Below are positions 22,196 to 29,598 of a stretch of 51,204 nt of DNA, in pieces (position 1 is the stretch's first letter; each line of letters starts with the position of its first letter). The position numbers and the translations under genes were made by a program. Origin of the DNA: Candidatus Parcubacteria bacterium (GTDB lineage: Bacteria; Patescibacteriota; Patescibacteriia; CAIXNZ01); contig JAPLYG010000021.1 of assembly GCA_026395685.1 (NCBI GenBank), forward strand, positions 1 to 51,204, written 5' to 3'. The notes under the pieces were generated by a model. That model searched no databases. It saw nothing but the letters and a program-made list of their open reading frames with translations, and was not told where the DNA came from.

Positions 22196-23308
22196 CTATA
22201 TTTGAGTTGGGGCGGTTGGCTGAAATTTATTATTTGAAGGTCTGGTTTCAACTAAGCTGTAATACAAAATAACAACAAAGGCTAAGGAAAGAGGAGTAAG
22301 AATCAGCGAAAGAATTGACATCAGTATATTATAAACGATTGATAGTATTAGGTTTTCTCCAACCATGAAGGTAATTATACCGTAAGGTATTACGAGAATC
22401 AGAACTAATGCTAATGATGCCAAGCCGACTACTAATCCGCAGACAAATAACCGAATAAATACATCAAGCCATCTTCCTTTAGTTAAATAATAACTGGATT
22501 TTAATGAGGCGACTCCCTTATTATCCGTATCGGCCAGAATATTCACATAAGGAGCAAAAGTAAACCAGATAGAAAAAATTATTCCCGGGATGACAAAAAG
22601 TATTAGTCCTGCGAAAACAACAAGGAAATTTAAAATATTAGCCCATAAATACGAAGGTACTTTACTAAATGATTCCTCGTAAATTTTCCTCATTTCAACC
22701 GGTTGGCTTAAATACAAGTTGGCAATTATTTTTATTATAACAATTGTAATCCACAGAGAAATGAAAATATAGGCTAAGGCGAATAAAAGGAATCCCAGGA
22801 TGACTAACAGCATAGGAATGCCATAAGTTTCCGCATAAGGCATTACACCAAGTACCAGCATAAAAACCAAGTATGATCCGGCTAGAATTAATAAAGGGTT
22901 AACAAATTGTTGGTAATTATTTTTAAATAAATTCCAGCCTTTTTTTAAAATTTCCCCGATATCTACTAATGGCTTTTCCCCAGGAGTACCTGAAACTAAT
23001 TCTTTTTTTGTCAGGAAATAAATTCCTAGCGGTACGCATACAAATATTCCCAGAAAGCAAAGTATCCCTAATAAGCTTAAAATAGCACTTATTATCCTTG
23101 CTACTGTTGACCTTACGTCACTTTGGCCAATCGGTATATAGTCGGAATTTAAATTTTCAAACTCACCCAGATTTAGATTTCTAAGATCATTAGCGTTTAA
23201 ATTTAGATTTAGTTCCGGCTGAGAAGCCTGGCAGATATTGCTGAAAATCGGGGAGATGGCCAGCAATAGGGCAGCAACCAGCAGAGTTTTAAAAATGATT
23301 TTTTTCAT
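22196..23308 (-). CDS. Multi-pass membrane protein with signal peptide
   Basis: A cleavable-looking signal (MKKIIFKTLLVAALLLAISPIFSNICQA) is followed by an Asn/Leu-rich spacer, one helix (about 73-97), and a polytopic domain from about 135 to 355 with six hydrophobic segments. The segment EILKKGWNLFKNNYQQFVNPLLIL resembles the start of glycerophosphodiesterase-membrane-domain or YciC-like proteins, and ILADTDNKGVASLKSSYYLTKGRWLDVFIRL is typical of the same fold. No catalytic residues are evident. It lies 22 bp downstream of the small zinc-ribbon gene and probably shares its transcript. Confidence 0.55.
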   Translation of the reverse strand: MKKIIFKTLLVAALLLAISPIFSNICQASQPELNLNLNANDLRNLNLGEFENLNSDYIPIGQSDVRSTVARIISAILSLLGILCFLGIFVCVPLGIYFLTKKELVSGTPGEKPLVDIGEILKKGWNLFKNNYQQFVNPLLILAGSYLVFMLVLGVMPYAETYGIPMLLVILGFLLFALAYIFISLWITIVIIKIIANLYLSQPVEMRKIYEESFSKVPSYLWANILNFLVVFAGLILFVIPGIIFSIWFTFAPYVNILADTDNKGVASLKSSYYLTKGRWLDVFIRLFVCGLVVGLASLALVLILVIPYGIITFMVGENLILSIVYNILMSILSLILTPLSLAFVVILYYSLVETRPSNNKFQPTAPTQI

Positions 23309-23330
23309 AAAGTTATAAAATTTTTTAAAT

Positions 23331-23573
23331 TTATATTGTTGCTTGGGTTATCGCATTTATAATAAATTGAGTGATTGCATAAGCGACCAAAATAAAAATC
23401 AAACCAGCAAATGGCGCAATGATCAGGATAACGCCGATTGTTTTATTTTTTTTGCTGACAGCATAGTAGCCGTTTTGTTGTGTCGGATTGGGCTGGGTAT
23501 TTACTTTTGAGCCGCAGCCTTGGCACATGCTTGAATTAGGTTGTAACTCAATACCGCATTGAGGACACTGCAT
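23331..23573 (-). CDS. Zinc-ribbon membrane protein, 80 aa
   Basis: An N-terminal zinc ribbon (CPQC at 3-6 and CQGC at 17-20) is joined by a Pro/Gln/Asn-rich linker to a hydrophobic C-terminal half (about 43-78), which forms one long or two short membrane helices. Small zinc-ribbon-plus-helix proteins are common beside membrane proteins, but have no agreed function. It sits between a thymidylate-kinase-like gene and the polytopic protein, with short gaps on both sides. Confidence 0.6.
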   Translation of the reverse strand: MQCPQCGIELQPNSSMCQGCGSKVNTQPNPTQQNGYYAVSKKNKTIGVILIIAPFAGLIFILVAYAITQFIINAITQATI

Positions 23574-23599
23574 AAGTTTAGTCTTATTAATTAATAAGT

Positions 23600-24208
23600 T
23601 TATTCAATATAAGTTATTTTGCTTTTGATAATGTTGAGAATGTCTTCCTGGACTTTTTCAATCGGCTGGTTGGCATTGACTGTTAGCCAGTTAAAGTCGC
23701 GGGAAATTTCTTTAAAAGCCTCGCCAGCCTTAGCTAGCATGGCATGATTATTTTCCATCACATTATTTTTGTCAATATTCTCAGGGAACGGTTCGCCTTC
23801 GAATAAAATACCCAAATCTTCTTTTAATAAATGTGAATTCATTTGATAAAGCAGGTTTTTATCCAGTCCCTGAGTCATGCCCCAGGCAATGCCAGTACCG
23901 GTATAATCTTCAGCAATTATCCATTTGCCTTTGCTAAGCTTTTCTTTAAGTGTTTGCTCATGCTGGGTGCGGTTTAAAACCTGAAGCAGCTGAAATTCAC
24001 GCGGTGTAAATTTGTAGGGATTATTTTGGCGCAAATATGTATTGATCAGGGGGCCTGATGGTTCCAGTCCATAGACAGCATATTTAAGATATTCTGCTTC
24101 TTTGCCCATTTGGATAATAATATTTTCCACCAATAATTTAGCTTGCGTGGTTTTGCCCAGATTATTGGCGCCGTAGATGACTATGAATTTGCCTTTGTGA
24201 TTGGACAT
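23600..24208 (-). CDS. Thymidylate-kinase-like P-loop kinase
   Basis: The 202-residue product keeps the Tmk fold: P-loop GANNLGKTTQ (14-23), an acidic/DR-like lid region (WIIAEDYTGTGIAW), and a central region with QLLQVLNRTQHEQTLKEKLSKG. It differs from the canonical Tmk at 25423 (GTDGSGKATQ), and its usual DRY motif is EDYTG. It may phosphorylate dTMP or another (deoxy)nucleotide. It lies one repeat element downstream of the dut-tmk-thyA operon and may be its distal member. Having two Tmk-like genes in a small genome is notable. Confidence 0.7.
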   Translation of the reverse strand: MSNHKGKFIVIYGANNLGKTTQAKLLVENIIIQMGKEAEYLKYAVYGLEPSGPLINTYLRQNNPYKFTPREFQLLQVLNRTQHEQTLKEKLSKGKWIIAEDYTGTGIAWGMTQGLDKNLLYQMNSHLLKEDLGILFEGEPFPENIDKNNVMENNHAMLAKAGEAFKEISRDFNWLTVNANQPIEKVQEDILNIIKSKITYIE

Positions 24209-24252
24209 AGGGGATTTGATTAGGTGAGATTTTATAAAATTTGAAACCTATA

Positions 24253-24328
24253 AACCACAGATTTTATTCACAGATAGCACTGATATTATCTTGTCATCTG
24301 TGGAATCAGTGAGTATAAATCAGTGGTT
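24253..24328. repeat. Dispersed palindromic repeat, copy A
   Basis: Begins AACCACAG, carries CACAGAT and CACTGAT in the left arm with ATCTGTG and ATCAGTG in the right, and ends ATCAGTGGTTAAGAT. It fills the gap between dut and the Tmk-like gene. Related copies are listed at 30047, 36104, 41231 and 48231. Confidence 0.7.
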
Positions 24329-24374
24329 AAGATGTTCCTTAAATATAATTATATTTTATCAGAAAGGCTTGTTT

Positions 24375-24803
24375 TTAGCCAGTTGAACCAAAGCCACCGC
24401 GGGTTTTTGTTTCGATTTGGTCAATTTCCTGCCAGGAGGCAGTATCAATGCGCACAAAGACAGCCTGGCCGATTCTCTGGCCTCTGGTTATATTAACCGA
24501 ATTGTCAGTAAAATTGAAGACCTGTAAATGAATTTCATCCTCAGGGCCGCAATAATCTTGGTCAATAATGCCGATGCCGTGGGGGACAAAAAGCCCTAAT
24601 TTCTTTGGCGTTGAACTGCGCGGTACGACGGCTAACATGTAATTGGGAGGCGTCTGAATTATCAGATTTGTCGGAATTAAGGCTATTTCTTTGGGCTTGA
24701 TTTCCATGTCTATACGAGAATACAAATCAAAGGCAACAGAGCCTTTGGTCTGATACTCTGGTAAAGGCAGGGATTTATCTATTCTCTTTATTTTGACTTC
24801 CAT
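24375..24803 (-). CDS. dut: dUTP diphosphatase
   Basis: Dut hydrolyses dUTP to dUMP, keeping uracil out of DNA and feeding thymidylate synthesis. The 142-residue trimeric-type protein shows all five motifs: AFDLYS, VVPRSST, GIIDQDYCGPEDEI, RIGQAVFVRI and the C-terminal RGGFGSTG. The stop of the upstream HisB-like gene and this ATG are only 3 bp apart, so it is the last clear gene of the packed pyrimidine operon. No Shine-Dalgarno motif stands out. Confidence 0.93.
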   Translation of the reverse strand: MEVKIKRIDKSLPLPEYQTKGSVAFDLYSRIDMEIKPKEIALIPTNLIIQTPPNYMLAVVPRSSTPKKLGLFVPHGIGIIDQDYCGPEDEIHLQVFNFTDNSVNITRGQRIGQAVFVRIDTASWQEIDQIETKTRGGFGSTG

Positions 24804-24806
24804 AGG

Positions 24807-25403
24807 TTAAAACTTATTAGCTAAGCCTTTTATAGCTGGTATGTCTTTAAGCAGCATGTAATTTGAGGAACATGCCATGCTTAAGGCTTTGCCCAGTCCT
24901 TTAAATATTGCTTCTGCTTTAAGGCGGTCATTATTGCCATAAGGGACAAAAGTTGTCAGATTACAGGCTGCGCCCTGGCTAAATCCGCTTAAAAATTCTT
25001 TGATATATTCAGTTTTTAAATCGCTTATTTTATGGGTTTTGAATTTTGCTTTAAAAACATTCTGAGCCTTGGCGTTTAAATCCAGCGCAATAATAGCCAG
25101 TGATTCATCAAGAGGAAACGCAAAAAAACCGACGCCATTTAATCCTTTGGCATCCTTGATATAGGTGCGAAAAGCTTTGCCCAGTGAAATGCCGACATCT
25201 TTTACAAAAGAGCGCTGATCCGCCTTGGGGCTGGAAGTAGCTTTGAGGGAAAATAAGAAATTGCCGTTAGCGGCAAATTTTTCCAGGAGGCTGTTTAAAA
25301 AGTTGATGGACGTAGTAATTTTAACTTTGCCCTTAGCGCCGATATTCAGATGAATTTCAATGTTCGTCTCATTTGTCTTGCGCGTAAACTTTATTTCTTT
25401 CAT
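24807..25403 (-). CDS. HisB-fold (IGPD-like) protein lacking metal histidines
   Basis: The 198-residue protein aligns over its whole length with imidazoleglycerol-phosphate dehydratase: RKTNETNIEIHLN, GISLGKAFR, FPLDESLAIIALDLN, YIKEFLSGFSQGAACNLT and KAEAIFKGLGKAL. The catalytic manganese ligands are gone, however. FLDHML is FLNSLL (35-40), HHTVEDVG is RSFVKDVG, and the second HHxxE is RLKAE (160-164); the Glu of PMDE is kept (Glu100). It therefore cannot act as IGPD by the known mechanism. No other histidine gene is nearby; it sits between tmk and dut in the operon. I start it at ATG 25403 because earlier codons overlap tmk. Confidence 0.7.
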   Translation of the reverse strand: MKEIKFTRKTNETNIEIHLNIGAKGKVKITTSINFLNSLLEKFAANGNFLFSLKATSSPKADQRSFVKDVGISLGKAFRTYIKDAKGLNGVGFFAFPLDESLAIIALDLNAKAQNVFKAKFKTHKISDLKTEYIKEFLSGFSQGAACNLTTFVPYGNNDRLKAEAIFKGLGKALSMACSSNYMLLKDIPAIKGLANKF

Positions 25404-25422
25404 AAGATTAGGAAATAAATAA

Positions 25423-26097
25423 TTAGGCGATGACTTTCTTGATTTCTTCCCAGAGCAGATTATGAATTTCTTCAATAGATAATAAGTTGCCGTCTGGGGC
25501 GCAGTTTATAATAATCCAGTTATATTTTTTCGCTACGTACTGATAAGCTTCGGCTGCATTTTTTAAATGTTCCAAATCAGCTTCATGAATGTCTCTTTTC
25601 TGCCCGCCAATATAGTCGCGACTGCCTTTTTTATCAACTAGTTTTTGTCCGATTTCCGGCGGCATGTAAAGTAAAATATTTATATCAGGCTTAGGAATGT
25701 CAAAAAGATTATATTCAAAATCAAAAAGCCATTCCAGGAATTTATCGCGTTCAGCCGGGTCTTTTATTTTTCCGGCTTGATGCCCCATGTTAGAGGAAAC
25801 ATAGCGATTGGAAATAATGATATGGCCTTGGTTAAGCCAGTCTTTAAGCTGAAAAGAGGCATTATAACGGTCACAGGCATAGAAAACCGAAGCCCGGTAA
25901 GGACCTACTTCATTGGCTGTCCCATAATTTCCGTTTAAATATTCTTCAACTAATCCGGCGCTTTTTTTGCCATACTGCGGAAAATCAATAGTTTTGACAG
26001 CCAAATTTTCTTGAGCCAGCTTTTCGACTAATAATTTTGTCTGGGTTGCTTTGCCTGAGCCGTCAGTGCCGTCAATCACGATAAATTTGCCATTCAT
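25423..26097 (-). CDS. tmk: Thymidylate kinase
   Basis: Tmk phosphorylates dTMP to dTDP. The 224-residue protein has the P-loop GTDGSGKATQ (residues 9-18), DFPQYG, the DR motif in FYACDRYNAS, SNRYVSSNMGHQ, and a lid region with DYIGGQKRDIHEADLEHLKNA. The longer lid and the QYGKKSAGLVEEYL stretch resemble the eukaryote/archaea-like branch more than the E. coli enzyme. It lies 10 bp after the thymidylate synthase stop, directly next in the pathway. Confidence 0.9.
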   Translation of the reverse strand: MNGKFIVIDGTDGSGKATQTKLLVEKLAQENLAVKTIDFPQYGKKSAGLVEEYLNGNYGTANEVGPYRASVFYACDRYNASFQLKDWLNQGHIIISNRYVSSNMGHQAGKIKDPAERDKFLEWLFDFEYNLFDIPKPDINILLYMPPEIGQKLVDKKGSRDYIGGQKRDIHEADLEHLKNAAEAYQYVAKKYNWIIINCAPDGNLLSIEEIHNLLWEEIKKVIA

Positions 26098-26107
26098 AAT
26101 TATAAAA

Positions 26108-27493
26108 TTAAATTTTTATTTCCTGATCCTGATTATAAGGTATATTTTTTTTCAGTGCCAGTTCTGCTTTACCCAGCTCTTTGCCCAAATCAAGGGCATG
26201 GAGAATATCGGAAATAAAAGTAAAAATTTGGTTAAAGACTTCAGTGCTAGTGGCCCCTTCAAATTTCTGGATAAATTGTCCGTCAGGGGAGTAATGGGTG
26301 GCAATTATTTTTCCGTTTTCCAGAGTAATGCCAAAGTTGCCCCGCGGATCCTGCACACATTCTGTTTTGGCTTTATGTTTTTCCACCATTTCCGCGGCAG
26401 CCAGAAAATCACGTTCATAAATATGGGCAGAGTTGGAAATAATGCACAATTTCCCGAGTTTTAAATTTAAAGCATCAGCTATTTCTTTCTGGATTTTGCG
26501 CAAGGCAAAAGAATTCTGAGGCCAGGCGCGATACATATCATTTGACCGGATGTAAGTAGATAAATATACTTTCTCTCTTTGCACTAAAGCATTTACCAGA
26601 TTAATGCAGGGACTTTTGGGATTGCCGGTGTCTTTCATTACATCCCAGGTAAAAGCAATAGCGCGCCGGCTATAATTATTTTCTTTAAGGTCTTTAATCA
26701 CAGCTTCTATTTGGTTAATGCCGTTAAAATTACGAAAGCGGCTGCCATAAGTATATTCGACGCCTTCAAAAATGTGATCGGTCATCAACTGAGGGTAATA
26801 ATTTTCCAGATCTTGCTTATTAAAGTATAAATATTCAGGCAGATAGGGATTATCCGGATCTTCATCATTGATGACGGTGGTGATATTGATTAATTCTCTT
26901 TGCATTTCCGCATACTGGCTCATTTTATTAAGCCCGAATTTTAAAACGCGATCCAAAACTTTCAGCCACAAATCAGCGATTTTTTTATCTTCCAGACGAA
27001 AACAGATTTCTTCGGAAGGATAATCAATTTTTTCCCGTTGCGCCTGGTCTGGAAATTCCAGAGGCTCGCTTATCCAGTCCGCTTTAGGTTGCAGGCTGTC
27101 TAACAAGTTATTAAGTTCATTCTCCTGAATAAAATGGGTATTATCTTTAAACCAAGCGCGAAAAACCTGGATTTTTTCCGCAGGAATCTCCTGATGTAAA
27201 ACCTGCAGACCTTTATTGTCATTAAGAAAATCGCGAAGAAATTTTATGCTGCCTGATAAATCATTGCCCGTAACAATCAGCTTGGTTAACTTGGGATTTA
27301 AAAAAATATTACGGATTATATAGTTAAGGCCTTCTTTGCTATAAAGCTGTCCGATTGCGGCAATCTTATTTTTTTTGGCTTCGGATATTTTTTCAGCAAT
27401 ATGTTCTTTCTTGCTCCACCCGCAAATTATGCCGATAAAGCCGTCGGTATTAGGCGCGATTATTTGATTGGCATAATATTTGGGCCAGGACAT
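26108..27493 (-). CDS. thyA: Thymidylate synthase fused to MtrA-like (DUF4346) domain
   Basis: ThyA methylates dUMP to dTMP with methylenetetrahydrofolate. The 461-residue protein has two parts. Residues about 10-115 (AAIGQLYSKEGLNYIIRNIF, KLIVTGNDLSG) resemble the DUF4346/MtrA-like domain of archaeal thymidylate-synthase-like proteins and of methyltransferase subunit A. Residues about 165-445 are the synthase: Arg276-Arg277, Cys296 in KSPCINL (catalytic), RSNDMYRAWPQN, and AHIYERD. All catalytic residues are present, in archaeal-type sequence contexts. The role of the N-terminal domain is unknown. It is flanked at 3 and 10 bp by a kinase gene and tmk in the operon. No thyX is seen here. Confidence 0.85.
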   Translation of the reverse strand: MSWPKYYANQIIAPNTDGFIGIICGWSKKEHIAEKISEAKKNKIAAIGQLYSKEGLNYIIRNIFLNPKLTKLIVTGNDLSGSIKFLRDFLNDNKGLQVLHQEIPAEKIQVFRAWFKDNTHFIQENELNNLLDSLQPKADWISEPLEFPDQAQREKIDYPSEEICFRLEDKKIADLWLKVLDRVLKFGLNKMSQYAEMQRELINITTVINDEDPDNPYLPEYLYFNKQDLENYYPQLMTDHIFEGVEYTYGSRFRNFNGINQIEAVIKDLKENNYSRRAIAFTWDVMKDTGNPKSPCINLVNALVQREKVYLSTYIRSNDMYRAWPQNSFALRKIQKEIADALNLKLGKLCIISNSAHIYERDFLAAAEMVEKHKAKTECVQDPRGNFGITLENGKIIATHYSPDGQFIQKFEGATSTEVFNQIFTFISDILHALDLGKELGKAELALKKNIPYNQDQEIKI

Positions 27494-27496
27494 AAT

Positions 27497-28048
27497 TCAT
27501 TTTATTAACGAAATAAATTTTTCTGCCTGTTGAAAAGCAGCTTCTTTTGCCCCCTCATTTATTATTGTAAAATCAGCTCTGGCAATGGGACCTGCCTGAT
27601 GCAGATTGGCAATTTGGGAGAAATCTCGGGACTCAACCTGTTCTTTGGTCAGCGGGCGTTCGGGCCGGCTGTTCAACCTTTTAATTCTGGTGACAGGGGA
27701 GGCATAAATAGCCAGAACATAAAAATTATCCCCAAATTCTTTTTTCATTTCCAGATACTCTTCCCAGCTGTATAAACTTTCCACCAAAACGCTTGATTGA
27801 CTGTATAATTCTTTTATTTTAGGAATATTTTTAATGGCCATGGCAGCCATGCCGTATTTGCTCCTTAACTCTTCTCGGATTTGCCTTTCGTTTTGCTCAT
27901 TGACTTCCATTCCTCTTTGCGCCAGTTCATCAAACACAGCCTGGCCAAAATATATATTAGGCCATTTCTGGGTTTGCCGCAGATAATTTATTATTTCTGT
28001 TTTGCCGGCGCCGGGCAGTCCGACGATAGCCAGGATAATATTCTTCAT
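27497..28048 (-). CDS. UPF0200-like P-loop nucleotide kinase
   Basis: The 183-residue protein has P-loop GLPGAGKT (10-17), then YFGQAVFDELAQRGMEVNEQNERQIREELRSKYG, LAIYASPVTRIKRLNSR and ADFTIINEG. This order matches the archaeal UPF0200 (dephospho-CoA-kinase-like / NMP-kinase-like) family. The true substrate is unproved. Its place between dCMP deaminase and thymidylate synthase, with gaps of 2 and 3 bp, makes a pyrimidine deoxynucleotide a reasonable guess; a dephospho-CoA kinase role is the main alternative. Confidence 0.7.
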   Translation of the reverse strand: MKNIILAIVGLPGAGKTEIINYLRQTQKWPNIYFGQAVFDELAQRGMEVNEQNERQIREELRSKYGMAAMAIKNIPKIKELYSQSSVLVESLYSWEEYLEMKKEFGDNFYVLAIYASPVTRIKRLNSRPERPLTKEQVESRDFSQIANLHQAGPIARADFTIINEGAKEAAFQQAEKFISLIK

Positions 28049-28050
28049 AA

Positions 28051-28584
28051 TTATTTTTCCTCTAATTTAATTGCACCTTGATTTATTCTCTCGGGAATAT
28101 CTTCAGAAAATATTTGTTTCAGTTCTTCGTTCCAATCTCGGTTTTCCTGATAAATATCCACTTGCACGCCTGCTTGTTTTAAATACTCAATAGCTTGGGC
28201 AGCCCGGTATACTCTGGCTGCAACTACGCGTTTAATACCGCAAGCCACCACGTATTTAGAGCAATGCATACAGGGAACATATTTAGTGTACATCGTTGCT
28301 CCCACTGTACTGGTTGCTCCTAGAACCGCCGCTTGCAGCAGGGCATTATGCTCGCCGTGAATTGTTCTGATGCAATGGGTTTCTTCCAATAAATGTCCGA
28401 TGTCATGACAATGAGGTAATCCCGGGGGCGCGCCATTGTAGCCAGAGGCAATGATACGATTTTCCTTGACTAAGACTGCTCCGGAATAGAGGCGATCACA
28501 AGTACTGCGGCTGGAAATTATTTTGGCAATGGCCATAAAATAATCGTCCCAGGAAGGACGATAGTGATTGCGTTCTTCAGACAT
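28051..28584 (-). CDS. dCMP deaminase
   Basis: It deaminates dCMP to dUMP, the thymidylate synthase substrate. The 177-residue zinc enzyme has His76-Gly-Glu78 (HGEH, His ligand and catalytic Glu) and Cys105/Cys108 (PCMHC), plus CDR, GYNGAPPGLPHC and the second histidine-rich region typical of T4/ComEB-type dCMP deaminases. It is the first gene of the operon, about 45 nt behind a TTGACA-16-TATATT promoter, and ends 2 bp before the UPF0200-like kinase. ComEB/RibD-type deaminases share the motif, but the CHDIGHLLEETHCIRT segment supports dCMP. Confidence 0.88.
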   Translation of the reverse strand: MSEERNHYRPSWDDYFMAIAKIISSRSTCDRLYSGAVLVKENRIIASGYNGAPPGLPHCHDIGHLLEETHCIRTIHGEHNALLQAAVLGATSTVGATMYTKYVPCMHCSKYVVACGIKRVVAARVYRAAQAIEYLKQAGVQVDIYQENRDWNEELKQIFSEDIPERINQGAIKLEEK

Positions 28585-28632
28585 AAAATTATAAAAGTTA
28601 TATTTATAAGATAATACTATTTTATCACGCTT

Positions 28633-28660
28633 AATATAATAAATAAAGGGTAATTGTCAA
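28633..28660 (-). promoter_or_regulatory. Promoter of the pyrimidine operon
   Basis: On the minus strand TTGACA (28660-28655) and TATATT (28638-28633) are 16 bp apart, 49 bp upstream of the dCMP deaminase ATG. It lies right beside the rplA terminator. Confidence 0.7.
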
Positions 28661-28661
28661 C

Positions 28662-28695
28662 AAAAAAGAACCCCGCCGATGCGAAGTTCTTTTTT
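28662..28695. terminator. Terminator of the secE-nusG-rplK-rplA operon
   Basis: AAAAAAGAAC (28662-28671) and GTTCTTTTTT (28686-28695) form the stem, with a T-run on the minus strand directly after it. Confidence 0.85.
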
Positions 28696-28707
28696 AAAGA
28701 AGTTATT

Positions 28708-29409
28708 TTAAATTTGGACTTTAATGCCGGGTCCCATAGTCGAAGATAAGGTGATTTTTTTAATGAAATCTCCTTTAATTGAAGATGGCTTCATTTTTAG
28801 CAAAGTATCCATAAAAGCCTTATAATTTTCAATTAATTTTGCTTCATCGTATTTAGCCTTGCCAATGCTTAAATGAATATTTCCAGTGTCATCAGCACGG
28901 AAAGTGATTTTGCCTTTGGACAATTCTTCAACAGCTTTTTTGATATTCGGGGTAACTGTTTCTGTCTTGGGGTTAGGCATTAAGCCTTTAGGGCCTAAAA
29001 TTTTCGCCACTTTGCCCAGATTTTTCATCATTTCCGGAATAGTTAAGAGCACATCAAAATTGATTTTTTGGGTTTTAGCGATTTCTTCTATCAATTCTTC
29101 TCCGCCGACGATAGTAGCGCCTGCTTCTTTTGCTTCTTTCTGTTTTTCCGGGGTGGCAATGACTGCTATCTTTAGCTTTTTGCCGTTACCATGAGGTAAA
29201 AGAGCAGTTGAGCGAATTTGTTGGTCTGTTTTGCTCGGATCAATGCCGGTTCTGATGGAAATTTCAATAGAAGAGTCAAATTTGGTGGTTGCTGTTTCTT
29301 TAACCAGCTTTATTGCTTCTTCAATCGGATAAGCTTTGTTTTTATCGATTTTCTTGACTAATTCCACATATCTTTTGGAATGCGGCTTGGATTTCGGTTT
29401 TCTTTTCAT
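28708..29409 (-). CDS. rplA: 50S ribosomal protein L1
   Basis: L1 binds the 23S rRNA stalk at the E site and in many bacteria represses its own operon. The 233-residue protein has the usual length and motifs: KKIDKNKAYPIEEAIKLVKE near the start, ILGPKGLMPNPKTETVTPNI, and the C-terminal TLSSTMGPGIKVQI. It is the last gene of secE-nusG-rplK-rplA. The 189-bp gap before it holds hairpins that could be an attenuator or an L1 target. rplJ and rplL do not follow. Confidence 0.96.
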   Translation of the reverse strand: MKRKPKSKPHSKRYVELVKKIDKNKAYPIEEAIKLVKETATTKFDSSIEISIRTGIDPSKTDQQIRSTALLPHGNGKKLKIAVIATPEKQKEAKEAGATIVGGEELIEEIAKTQKINFDVLLTIPEMMKNLGKVAKILGPKGLMPNPKTETVTPNIKKAVEELSKGKITFRADDTGNIHLSIGKAKYDEAKLIENYKAFMDTLLKMKPSSIKGDFIKKITLSSTMGPGIKVQI

Positions 29410-29420
29410 AGATTTAAATT

Positions 29421-29460
29421 AGGTTGTATTATGTATTATTTAATTATGCGAGGTTGCATA
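29421..29460 (-). repeat. 10-bp phased repeat, second copy
   Basis: Units start at 29421 (AGGTTGTATT), 29431, 29441 and 29451 (AGGTTGCATA). It lies just upstream of rplA as the copy at 19041 lies upstream of the M14-type gene. Confidence 0.5.
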
Positions 29461-29530
29461 GTTACATTAGTAATAAACAAAAAACTGATGTAACGCAATA
29501 CACCAGCTTAATAGGGTAGTAGTATTGCGT
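29461..29530 (-). promoter_or_regulatory. Hairpins between rplK and rplA
   Basis: ACGCAATAC (29493-29501) pairs with GTATTGCGT (29522-29530). The adjoining GTTACAT (29461-29467) pairs with ATGTAAC (29488-29494), sharing two bases with the first stem. In transcript direction a six-T stretch follows the first hairpin by about 8 nt. An attenuator or a ribosomal-protein binding site is possible. Confidence 0.35.
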
Positions 29531-29598
29531 GGTATTGGCGCCGAAGCTCCCACACTTTGATAAGTCTAAAGTTTAAAGTAGAAAGTCTAAAGTTTGGA

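Noticed and set aside
25404-25475. Longer HisB-like protein starting inside tmk
   Set aside because: The 24 added residues overlap tmk codons in another frame and do not resemble the family; ATG 25403 does.
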